5,140 bases of DNA, taken from NCBI GenBank assembly GCA_021413595.1, contig JAIOQD010000609.1, positions 1 through 5,140 of the forward strand, read 5' to 3'. A program made the position numbers and the translations under genes. Below are positions 1 to 5,140 of the stretch, one piece after another. The notes below the pieces were generated by a model. That model did no database searches, was not told the origin of the DNA, and worked only from the letters and a program-made list of their open reading frames with translations. Source of the DNA: Bacteroidota bacterium (GTDB taxonomy: Bacteria; Bacteroidota; Bacteroidia; 2-12-FULL-35-15). Every line of letters begins with the position of its first letter. Within the stretch, counting starts at the first letter, position 1.

Positions 1-218
1 CGGTAGATTTCCTGCAGTTCCGCTGTGCCGGCCTGGATGTTTCAAATCTGATTTTGGAGGATATTCATGGAAAAGTATGCTTGAAAAGCAGCACTTGGAT
101 CCCAAAAGACAACTGGCATAAGCTGGACATTACAACACTGTCGACAGGGACTTATTTCCTTACCTTACGAGGAGCGCAGTATACCAGAACGTTGAAGTTT
201 GTCAAAGCGGGTTTTTAG
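1..218 (+). CDS. C-terminal fragment of a secreted protein with a T9SS type A sorting domain
   Basis: This is the 3' end of a gene entering from the left; the open frame begins at base 3 and ends at TAG 216-218, giving 71 visible residues. The tail reads like a Por secretion system C-terminal sorting domain: a strand with 'NLILEDIHGKV', a variable turn, 'HKLDITTLSTGTYFLTL', then a final 'TRTLKFVKAGF'. The pattern L-x-(D)-x-x-G-(K)-x-V, then L-S-x-G-x-Y-x-L-x-L, then a basic-hydrophobic end, is the family hallmark. Such domains send outer-membrane or extracellular proteins through the type IX secretion system, where the domain is usually removed. The catalytic or adhesive part lies outside the window, so the protein's own function cannot be named. 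G+C is about 46%, higher than in mreC. It is probably a separate transcription unit from mreB, given the 191-bp gap and a promoter-like motif in it. Confidence 0.8.
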   Translation, partial: VDFLQFRCAGLDVSNLILEDIHGKVCLKSSTWIPKDNWHKLDITTLSTGTYFLTLRGAQYTRTLKFVKAGF

Positions 219-224
219 ACTGCC

Positions 225-246
225 TGGCTTATCTAAAGTGAAGCCA
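225..246 (+). repeat. Inverted repeat after the T9SS-cargo gene
   Basis: TGGCTT (225-230) and AAGCCA (241-246) can form a 6-bp stem with a 10-nt loop, starting 7 bases after the stop codon. A competing pairing, CCTGG (223-227) with CCAGG (252-256), is also possible. No T-run follows either arm, so this is not a standard intrinsic terminator, though its position suggests mRNA 3'-end formation or protection. Confidence 0.35.
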
Positions 247-293
247 TGAACCCAGGTATTGGAATATTAAATACGCCCTAAGGGGAGAAGTCC

Positions 294-321
294 AAAAAAA
301 AAGGATTGTCAATTTTTTTTT
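294..321. terminator. A9/T9 palindrome, possible terminator
   Basis: A run of nine A (294-302) and a run of nine T (313-321) flank 'ggattgtcaa', in which TT and AA can also pair. The result is a nearly all-A/T hairpin with a T-tract on each strand. It could help end transcription of the upstream gene, or act as an A-tract/UP-like element for the promoter about 30 bp downstream. A stem without G:C pairs is a poor terminator, so the assignment is weak. Confidence 0.25.
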
Positions 322-347
322 ACCAATTAAATCAGTAGAAATCTGCG

Positions 348-355
348 TACTTTTG
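348..355 (+). promoter_or_regulatory. Putative Bacteroidota -7 promoter element for mreB
   Basis: TACTTTTG matches exactly the TAnnTTTG -7 consensus used by the primary sigma factor of Bacteroidota. It would place the transcription start near 360-363 and give an mreB leader of about 48 nt. No clear -33 TTTG/TTG lies at the usual spacing upstream; the region there is A/T-rich and includes the T9 tract. The exact match and the position support it, but an 8-bp motif with two free bases can occur by chance. Confidence 0.5.
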
Positions 356-409
356 CGCACTTTTTTGTCTCAACCCGATTCGACTCACAATTATAAATAG
401 TCCAATATT

Positions 410-1381
410 TTGTTCAATCTTTCTAAATTTTTCAAACAGGAACTTGCTGTTGACCTTGGTACGGCCAACACGCTCATCATGGTAGATGATGTGGTGGTGG
501 TAGATGAGCCTTCAATCGTGGCTATGGATCGGGCAACCAAACAAACCATAGCGGTGGGCCACCGTGCCATGCAAATGCACGAAAAGACCCACGAAAATAT
601 CAAAACCGTGCGTCCTTTGAAAGACGGTGTGATTGCCGACTTCCAGGCTGCAGAGGCCATGATCCAGGGGATGATCAAAATGGTAGGCCGTCGCAGAAAT
701 ATGTTCAGTCATCCCGTTTTTGACTCTGCCGATCACGTGGACAGCAAAGAGACCTACCTCATACACGAACCCATGGCAGCGGCGCTGGGTATCGGACTCA
801 ACATTGAGGAGCCCATCGGCAACATGATCATCGACATCGGTGGTGGTACTACAGAGATCGCCGTCATTGCCCTTTCCGGCATCGTGTGTGACCAGAGTAT
901 CCGTATTGCAGGGGATGAGTTGACGAACGATATCATGAATTACATGAAGCGCGAGCACAATATCCTGATCGGCGAGCGTACTTCAGAACAGATCAAGATC
1001 CACGTAGGCTCCGCCCTGCACGAACTTGACAATCCGCCACCAGATTATGCTGTTCATGGACGGGATTTGATGACAGGTGTTCCTAAAGAGATTTATGTAT
1101 CCTGTGTGGAGATTGCACATGCTCTGGATAAATCGATTGCTAAGATAGAAGAAGCGATCATGAATGCATTGGAAATGACGCCACCGGAACTTTCTGCTGA
1201 TATTTTTAGAACAGGTATTTATTTAGCCGGAGGAGGTTCCATGTTGCGCGGATTGGATAAACGTATCTCATTAAAAACAAAACTTCCTGTACATATTGCT
1301 GAAGATCCATTGCGTGCTGTTATCCGTGGCACAGGTATTGCACTTAAAAACGTAGAAAAATTCCCTTTCTTGATGAAATAG
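410..1381 (+). CDS. mreB: Rod shape-determining protein MreB (actin-like), with an internal gap
   Basis: MreB is an ATP-binding bacterial actin whose membrane-bound filaments direct lateral-wall synthesis. The 323-residue product has the N-terminal amphipathic stretch 'MFNLSKFFKQE', phosphate-1 loop DLGTANT (15-21), 'RPLKDGVIADF' (68-78), the catalytic-Glu segment HEPMAAALG (119-127), phosphate-2 loop DIGGGTTE (142-149), GERTSEQIK (188-196) and adenine-binding AGGGS (273-277). The start is TTG 410: an in-frame stop at 398-400 leaves only ATT 407 as an alternative, and the first in-frame ATG (479) would cut off phosphate-1. There is no Shine-Dalgarno site. Two oddities stand out. Residues 101-105 replace about 18-19 residues of the family (the V-C-I-P-S-G-x-T-E-V-E-K-R-A segment), making the protein shorter than the usual 335-347. 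G+C also falls from about 53% (601-1020) to about 39% (1081-1380). The family call is certain; function of this exact product is doubtful. Confidence 0.95.
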   Translation: MFNLSKFFKQELAVDLGTANTLIMVDDVVVVDEPSIVAMDRATKQTIAVGHRAMQMHEKTHENIKTVRPLKDGVIADFQAAEAMIQGMIKMVGRRRNMFSHPVFDSADHVDSKETYLIHEPMAAALGIGLNIEEPIGNMIIDIGGGTTEIAVIALSGIVCDQSIRIAGDELTNDIMNYMKREHNILIGERTSEQIKIHVGSALHELDNPPPDYAVHGRDLMTGVPKEIYVSCVEIAHALDKSIAKIEEAIMNALEMTPPELSADIFRTGIYLAGGGSMLRGLDKRISLKTKLPVHIAEDPLRAVIRGTGIALKNVEKFPFLMK

Positions 1382-1387
1382 AATATA

Positions 1388-1436
1388 GTGAGTGTGAGAT
1401 GCTGAGCTGTTGATTTGGTGAGTGGGAAGTGGTGAG
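1388..1436. repeat. GTGAG-rich degenerate repeat after mreB
   Basis: Four GTGAG pentamers (1388, 1394, 1418, 1432) lie in a G/purine-rich stretch of about 50 bp just after the mreB stop, with G-x-TGGTGAG-type spacing in the last two. It contrasts sharply with the AT-rich sequence around it. I see no ORF or hairpin in it. It resembles degenerate low-complexity intergenic repeats I recall from Chitinophagaceae genomes, but this is unverified. Confidence 0.4.
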
Positions 1437-1533
1437 ATTTACTAAAACGTAAAAGTGGGAATAAAAATAATACATAAATAATAGTTAATGACGAATTAGA
1501 TGCGGATAAAAGGCTGAAACTTTATTGTTTTTA

Positions 1534-1541
1534 TAGCTTTG
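1534..1541 (+). promoter_or_regulatory. Putative -7 promoter element upstream of mreC
   Basis: TAGCTTTG is an exact match to TAnnTTTG and lies 118 bp before the mreC start. No -33 TTTG is visible at the expected distance; the nearest TTG (1525-1527) is too close. If active, it would allow mreC-mreD-mrdA-rodA to be transcribed apart from mreB, which the 278-bp gap makes plausible. Confidence 0.35.
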
Positions 1542-1565
1542 GGTAACAACCACTTGTAGGTTACC
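1542..1565 (+). repeat. Inverted repeat (hairpin) in the mreB-mreC gap
   Basis: GGTAAC (1542-1547) and GTTACC (1560-1565) are perfect complements around a 12-nt spacer. An alternative pairing of AACC (1548-1551) with GGTT (1559-1562) exists. It begins directly after the putative -7 element 1534-1541, so it would fall at or near the 5' end of an mreC transcript, or could be an operator-like dyad. No T-run follows, so it is not a terminator. Confidence 0.4.
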
Positions 1566-1595
1566 GACTCTTGATTTTCAAAATAGTTTTTAAAA

Positions 1596-1643
1596 TTACC
1601 AATTCATTAAATTACTGACTCTCCAATACTTTAACTCTCTAAT
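1596..1643. repeat. Degenerate 16-bp tandem repeat (three units) before mreC
   Basis: Three consecutive 16-bp units, at 1596, 1612 and 1628, share the pattern TTAC-x-x-A-C-T-C-x-x-x-A-A-T ('ttaccaattcattaaa', 'ttactgactctccaat', 'actttaactctctaat'). A fourth related copy may lie at 1561. They occupy the mreC leader up to 16 bp before its ATG. The match between units is loose, so part of this may be low-complexity AT sequence. Confidence 0.4.
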
Positions 1644-1659
1644 TTTCTATTTTAAGTAG

Positions 1660-2493
1660 ATGCGTAACCTTATTACATTTATTTGGAAACATTACTTTTT
1701 TTTTCTGTTTCTTTCAATTGAAGTGCTATGCATTTATTTGATTGTTCAAAATAATTATTTTCAAAAAGCAAGTTTTGTCAACTCTTCAAATCTGCTATCA
1801 GCAAACATTTTAAAGACATCTGCTGATGTGGAAGAATATTTTTTCTTAAAAGGTGAAAATGAAAAACTGGCAAAAGAAAATGCCGAACTTCGGTCACGGT
1901 CCTTGGTATCTTTTTCATTATTAGAGAACAACCAATATTTTGTTAATGATACCGCTTTTCGCCAAAAATACTCATACATTAGCTCCAAGGTGGTAAATAA
2001 TTCCACTAACAGGAGAAACAATTACCTTACGCTTGATAAAGGTTCGAAGCAGGGTATAAAAAATAATATGGCAGTTATTACAAGTACTGGTGTAGTAGGA
2101 CAAATAAAAGATGTATCAGAAAATTTTTGTACTGTAATGTCGTTATTAAATAGTAAAACAACAATAAGTTCAAAAATAAAAAAGGATGGTTCCTACGGTC
2201 CGCTTACATGGGAGGGTGAAAGTTTTGCCTTTGCAACGCTTCATGATATTCCAACGCATGTGAAGTTAACCAAAGGTGATACCATTGTTACTAGTGCTTA
2301 TTCATTAACATTCCCCGAAAACATTCTGATAGGAACAGTTGAAAGTTTTGAACGGAAATCCGGAGAATATTTTTATACTGTTAACGTAAAATTATCAACC
2401 GAGTTTAAAAAGTTAAGTCATGTTTATATTGTAACCAATATGATGAAAAAAGAACAGGAAGAACTGGAAAATAGATCAGAAATGGATAAGTAA
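1660..2493 (+). CDS. mreC: Rod shape-determining protein MreC
   Basis: MreC is a bitopic inner-membrane protein whose periplasmic part self-associates and activates the PBP2-RodA synthase. The 277-residue product has a short basic cytoplasmic start, one membrane segment (about 11-30), and a coiled coil (about 56-80, with E/K-rich 'EYFFLKGENEKLAKENAEL'). Two beta-barrel-type regions follow, with family marks LDKGSKQGIKNNMAVIT (125-141), GVVGQI (144-149), SKTTISSKI (165-173) and GDTIVTSAYSLTFPENILIG (206-225). The C-terminus is charged and lacks a long extension. Length is normal for the family. The ATG at 1660 follows an in-frame TAG (1657-1659) directly and supplies the membrane anchor, so the start is secure. 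It has no Shine-Dalgarno site. G+C is low and uniform, unlike the first two thirds of mreB. Gaps with repeats separate it from mreB and mreD, so coupling to them is transcriptional rather than translational. Confidence 0.95.
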   Translation: MRNLITFIWKHYFFFLFLSIEVLCIYLIVQNNYFQKASFVNSSNLLSANILKTSADVEEYFFLKGENEKLAKENAELRSRSLVSFSLLENNQYFVNDTAFRQKYSYISSKVVNNSTNRRNNYLTLDKGSKQGIKNNMAVITSTGVVGQIKDVSENFCTVMSLLNSKTTISSKIKKDGSYGPLTWEGESFAFATLHDIPTHVKLTKGDTIVTSAYSLTFPENILIGTVESFERKSGEYFYTVNVKLSTEFKKLSHVYIVTNMMKKEQEELENRSEMDK

Positions 2494-2501
2494 AGAAGAT
2501 C

Positions 2502-2551
2502 AATTTGAAAATGTGCTAATTTGAGAATGTGCAAATTGAAATTGACAAATT
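2502..2551. repeat. 16-bp AT-rich tandem repeat after mreC
   Basis: Two adjacent units, AATTTGAAAATGTGCT (2502-2517) and AATTTGAGAATGTGCA (2518-2533), differ at 2 of 16 positions. A decayed third copy (AATTGAAATTGACAAATT) runs to 2551. The array starts 9 bp after the mreC stop. Similar AATTTGAAAATGTG arrays are, from memory, common between genes in Bacteroidota. There is no spacer structure, so it is not CRISPR. Confidence 0.7.
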
Positions 2552-2581
2552 AGTAAAGAAGCTCTTTTATTCGATAAAGTT

Positions 2582-2668
2582 GCGTTAGGGATTGCAGCGT
2601 AAATCCTTTTCTGTTTAGAAAAGATTGAAGCGTGAAGCCCGCCCCTTCTTTTTCAAGAAGGGAAACGC
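2582..2668. repeat. REP-like palindromic element between mreC and mreD
   Basis: An 87-bp element is bounded by perfect inverted ends, GCGTT (2582-2586) and AACGC (2664-2668). Inside are two modules. Each starts with GATTGmAGCGT (2590-2600 and 2623-2633) and is followed by or overlaps a stem-loop. Hairpin 1 pairs AATC(C)TTTTCT (2602-2612) with AGAAAAGATT (2617-2626), a 10-bp stem with one bulged C and loop GTTT. Hairpin 2 pairs CCCTTCTT (2643-2650) with AAGAAGGG (2655-2662), a perfect 8-bp stem with loop TTTC. The whole could fold as a three-way junction. From memory, the motif GCGTTAGGGATTGCAGCG...AAATCC...AGCCCG resembles a dispersed intergenic repeat of Bacteroidota. It lies in the mreC-mreD transcript and may affect mRNA stability or read-through. 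Confidence 0.7.
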
Positions 2669-2696
2669 CATAATAAATTAAAATAAAAAAAACAGC

Positions 2697-3215
2697 GTGT
2701 TAAACGAAATTATCAGAAATATTGTTCGCTTTGCAATACTTGTTGGAATACAAGTACTTGTGATTAAGAATATTGAGATGGGCCGATTTATTAATCCTTT
2801 TATATACGTTTTGTTTATAATTGGTTTGCCTTTTGAAACACCAAAGTGGTTATTGTTATTCAGCGCCTTTGCAATGGGTATTACCATTGATCTGTTTTAT
2901 GATACTGCTGGGATGCATGCTGCAGCCTGTGTTTTTATAGCTTATTTAAGACCGGGATTGTTAAAATTATTTTCCCCTCGTGATGGTTATGAATTCGGAA
3001 CACAGCCAACCATACAGTATTTGGGAATACCATGGTTTCTTTCTTATTCAGGGATTTTAATTCTTTTGCATCATATTGTTTTATTTTATATTGAGGTATT
3101 CCGGTTCTCCGAATTTTTCACCACCTTCTTTAGAGTAATTGTAAGTTCAGTATTTACACTTCTATTAGTTGTTATCAGTCAGTACCTCTTTCATCGTAAA
3201 AAAGCGCAAGAATGA
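2697..3215 (+). CDS. mreD: Rod shape-determining protein MreD
   Basis: MreD is a small polytopic inner-membrane protein that works with MreC to regulate elongasome activity. The 172-residue product is almost wholly hydrophobic, with likely membrane segments at about 8-24, 32-45, 50-68, 73-90, 112-134 and 144-165, and a basic C-terminus. The mark 'TAGMHAAACVFIAYLRPGLL' (70-89) is typical of Bacteroidota MreD. The start is GTG 2697: an in-frame TAA at 2679-2681 lies just upstream, no other standard start lies between, and the first ATG (codon 28) would remove the first membrane segment. The A-rich run 2680-2692 just before GTG replaces a Shine-Dalgarno site, as is usual in this phylum. It ends in a 4-bp ATGA overlap with mrdA, implying translational coupling. 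The gene is too divergent between taxa for motif-level certainty, but context settles it. Confidence 0.93.
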   Translation: MLNEIIRNIVRFAILVGIQVLVIKNIEMGRFINPFIYVLFIIGLPFETPKWLLLFSAFAMGITIDLFYDTAGMHAAACVFIAYLRPGLLKLFSPRDGYEFGTQPTIQYLGIPWFLSYSGILILLHHIVLFYIEVFRFSEFFTTFFRVIVSSVFTLLLVVISQYLFHRKKAQE

Positions 3216-5077
3216 ACCAGCTTTCCGAACGAAAATATATCATAATGGGTGTTATTATACTTATTGGATTGATCTATATTTTTCGTCTTTTTTACATTCA
3301 GGTAATAGATGACAGTTATAAATTAGATGCTCGAAATCAGGCATTTCGCTATAATACTGAATTTCCGGTGCGAGGTTATATTTATGATAGAAATAATAAA
3401 TTGCTTGTATATAATGAAGCAGCTTATGATCTAATGGTTTTACCTAAAAAGATCAAAAATCTGGATACAATGGATTTTTGTAATCTTCTTGGGATCACAA
3501 AAGATGCGTTCATTAAAAAAATGAAAAAGGCTGTACAGTCGCCCAATTCGCCACGCAAACAATCTATTTTCGAAAAACAATTATCTCCTAAGGAATATGC
3601 TTCTTTACAAGAACGACTTTATCGTTTCCCCGGGTTTTATGTACAATCCCGTACACTTAGAAAATACCCAAAGAAAATAGCAGCACACATGTTGGGTTAT
3701 ATTGGTGAAGCAAGTAAAGAAACAACCGAAAAAGACCCTTATTACAATGAAGGCGATTACCTTGGAATAAGCGGAATTGAAAAAACATACGAAAAAGCGC
3801 TGCGTGGTAAAAAGGGGATGCACATTATGATGGTGGATGTGCATAATCGGGAAAAAGGAAGTTATATGAACGGCTTATATGATACAATGGCAATTCCGGG
3901 AAAACCACTTACTTCTACTATTGATCGGGATTTACAGGAATATGCCGAATTATTGATGCAAAATAAAATAGGTAGTGTTGTAGCAATTGATCCCAGTACC
4001 GGTGAAATACTATCAATTGTTACAAGCCCTACGTATGATCCCAACTTATTTGTAGGAAGGGCTCGAAACAAAAATTATGGTCTATTATCGCAGGATAGCA
4101 TTGGTAAACCATTGTTTAATCGTTCTACAATGGCATCCTATCCACCCGGCTCCACATTTAAATTAGTAATGGCGCTAATTGGTTTACATGAAGGTGTATT
4201 AACACCCAGTACCCGTTATCCCTGTGCAAGAGGTTATCCTCCACTTGGTGGTCGTCCTAAATGTCACCCGCACCCTTCACCACAGGATCTGGTAGGTGCA
4301 ATTGGAACATCTTGCAACTCTTATTTTTCGTTTGTTTTTAAAAGTGTAATTGACGATAAAAAATATAACAATACCTATAAAGCCTATGCCAATTGGCGTG
4401 ATATTGCCGTGAGTTTTTGTTTGGGCACAAAAACCGGATCGGATCTGGCAAATGAATTAAGAGGCAATGTGCCGAGTATAAAATATTACGATAAAGTATT
4501 TGGTAAAGGTTCCTGGAAGGCTAGCACTGTGATTTCCTTAGGTATTGGCCAGGCCGAAATGGGGATCACTCCACTTCAGAATGCCAATTTGGTGGCGATC
4601 ATTGCCAATAAAGGATGGTATTACACCCCTCATATTGTAAAAGCAATAGGTGGGAATCCAAATGATACGTTATTGGATAGATTCAAAGTAAAGCACAATA
4701 CCATGATCACGGATACCAATATTTACAATGAAGTAATAAAAGGTATGGCAAAAGCAGTGGAAAGTGGAACAGCGGGAGCACTTAAAATTGATGGAATACC
4801 TTATGGTGCAAAAACAGGAACAGCACAAAATCCGCATGGAAAAGACCACTCTGTATTTGTATGTTTTGCACCTCTTGATAACCCTAAAATTGCAGTGGGT
4901 ATTCTGATAGAAAATGCCGGTTTTGGTTCTACCTGGGCCGGGCCCATTGCACGATTGATGATGGAAAAGTATTTAAAAGGTAAGATCACACGACCTGATC
5001 TGGAAAAACGCATGATAGAAGGAGATTTGATCCATAAAACAAAACCAAACCCCGTTGAGACAAAAAGGCGCCCCTAG
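3212..5077 (+). CDS. mrdA: Penicillin-binding protein 2, elongation-specific D,D-transpeptidase
   Basis: PBP2 is the class B PBP that cross-links new lateral-wall peptidoglycan, partnered by the glycosyltransferase RodA; it is a beta-lactam target. The 621 residues (E. coli PBP2: 633) comprise a short cytoplasmic start, a membrane anchor (about 9-29), the non-catalytic pedestal beginning with FPVRGYIYDRN (51-61) and including IGEAS and GISGIEKTYEKALRG (185-199), and the transpeptidase domain. Catalytic motifs are intact: STFK (S314, K317), SCN (S367-N369) and KTGT (K534-T537), plus SLGIGQAEMGITPLQ (442-456). The Cys/His-rich loop 338-354 (C338, C351, H352, H354), between SxxK and SxN, is a possible metal site. 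The C-terminus after about 590 is a charged tail. Absence of PASTA domains and the mreD/rodA neighbours favour PBP2 over the divisome FtsI. The ATG at 3212 overlaps the mreD stop by 4 bp; the end overlaps rodA. Confidence 0.97.
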   Translation: MNQLSERKYIIMGVIILIGLIYIFRLFYIQVIDDSYKLDARNQAFRYNTEFPVRGYIYDRNNKLLVYNEAAYDLMVLPKKIKNLDTMDFCNLLGITKDAFIKKMKKAVQSPNSPRKQSIFEKQLSPKEYASLQERLYRFPGFYVQSRTLRKYPKKIAAHMLGYIGEASKETTEKDPYYNEGDYLGISGIEKTYEKALRGKKGMHIMMVDVHNREKGSYMNGLYDTMAIPGKPLTSTIDRDLQEYAELLMQNKIGSVVAIDPSTGEILSIVTSPTYDPNLFVGRARNKNYGLLSQDSIGKPLFNRSTMASYPPGSTFKLVMALIGLHEGVLTPSTRYPCARGYPPLGGRPKCHPHPSPQDLVGAIGTSCNSYFSFVFKSVIDDKKYNNTYKAYANWRDIAVSFCLGTKTGSDLANELRGNVPSIKYYDKVFGKGSWKASTVISLGIGQAEMGITPLQNANLVAIIANKGWYYTPHIVKAIGGNPNDTLLDRFKVKHNTMITDTNIYNEVIKGMAKAVESGTAGALKIDGIPYGAKTGTAQNPHGKDHSVFVCFAPLDNPKIAVGILIENAGFGSTWAGPIARLMMEKYLKGKITRPDLEKRMIEGDLIHKTKPNPVETKRRP

Positions 5078-5140
5078 TATCTTTCACAATATCGATTGGA
5101 TAACGGTATTGATCTATCTTGTGCTGGTGGTGGCAGGGTG
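5055..5140 (+). CDS. rodA: RodA, peptidoglycan glycosyltransferase (5' fragment)
   Basis: RodA is a SEDS-family multi-pass membrane glycosyltransferase that polymerises lipid II for the side wall together with PBP2. Only the first 28 codons are visible: a short polar start, 'MRQKGAPSIFHNIDW', then the opening of the first membrane helix, 'ITVLIYLVLVVAG'. The N-(I/V)-D-W-hydrophobic pattern directly before helix 1 is typical of Bacteroidota RodA, and the position after mrdA is the conserved one. The in-frame stop TGA 5028-5030 limits the start, and TTG 5055 is the only NTG codon in between. It gives a 23-bp overlap with the end of mrdA and so likely translational coupling. An ATC start at 5079 is a less likely alternative. 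The gene runs off the right edge. Confidence 0.85.
   Translation, partial: MRQKGAPSIFHNIDWITVLIYLVLVVAG

Noticed and set aside
223..256. Strong intrinsic terminator after the T9SS-cargo gene
   Set aside because: The G:C-containing arms are not followed by a T-run, and the T-run at 313-321 is preceded only by an A:T stem; only a weak terminator or an inverted repeat can be supported.
391..678. 95-codon - strand open frame over the mreB promoter region and 5' end
   Set aside because: It is a shadow of mreB codons; its Ser/Thr/Met-rich product is typical of antisense translation and it has no supporting start context.
701..733. Frameshift or pseudogene call for mreB
   Set aside because: The frame is continuous and conserved on both sides of the missing segment, so an in-frame deletion fits; without reads or expression data a pseudogene label is not justified.
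512..958. 148-codon open frame on the - strand within mreB
   Set aside because: It lies wholly antisense to well-conserved MreB sequence, has a composition explained by the GC-rich third positions of mreB, and its His/Val/Asp-rich translation resembles no family.
2502..2551. Possible CRISPR array
   Set aside because: The units are directly adjacent 16-mers with no spacers, there are only two or three of them, and no cas gene is present.
3605..5013. Several 69-79-codon - strand open frames within mrdA, and similar ones within mreC and mreD
   Set aside because: All are antisense to clearly conserved coding sequence and show no domain or composition signal of their own.
3212..5077. Assignment as divisome PBP3/FtsI
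   Set aside because: The mreD and rodA neighbours, the PBP2-type pedestal motifs and the absence of PASTA domains favour the elongasome enzyme.

Overview
The window carries the rod-shape / elongasome operon of a Bacteroidota bacterium, probably close to the Chitinophagaceae or Sphingobacteriales (this depth is an impression from protein style). Support for the phylum: the gene order mreB-mreC-mreD-mrdA(PBP2)-rodA, the tail of a type IX secretion cargo at the left edge, no Shine-Dalgarno-like sites, TAnnTTTG-type promoter motifs, and AT-rich repeat-laden gaps.

Layout, all on the + strand. Bases 1-218 are the last 71 codons of a protein ending in a T9SS type A sorting domain. Bases 219-409 are a gap with inverted repeats, a 9-A/9-T palindrome and a likely mreB promoter. 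Bases 410-1381 are mreB, from a TTG codon. A 278-bp gap (1382-1659) holds GTGAG-rich sequence, a possible promoter, a hairpin and a degenerate 16-bp repeat. mreC is 1660-2493. A 203-bp gap (2494-2696) holds another 16-bp tandem repeat and a REP-like palindromic element. mreD (2697-3215, GTG start) overlaps mrdA (3212-5077) by 4 bp, and mrdA overlaps the 5' end of rodA (from TTG 5055), which runs off the right edge.

Together the products form the elongasome. MreB filaments on the inner membrane face organise MreC and MreD, which act on the transpeptidase PBP2 and its glycosyltransferase partner RodA to insert lateral-wall peptidoglycan.

No novel system is evident. The points that merit a second look are in mreB. 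The protein lacks about 18-19 residues of a core strand/loop of the actin fold between two well-aligned blocks. G+C also drops from about 53% to about 39% near base 1020-1090 inside the gene. These could reflect a real mosaic or deleted mreB, or an assembly chimera or error at a highly conserved gene. The REP-like element between mreC and mreD is the most structured non-coding feature.
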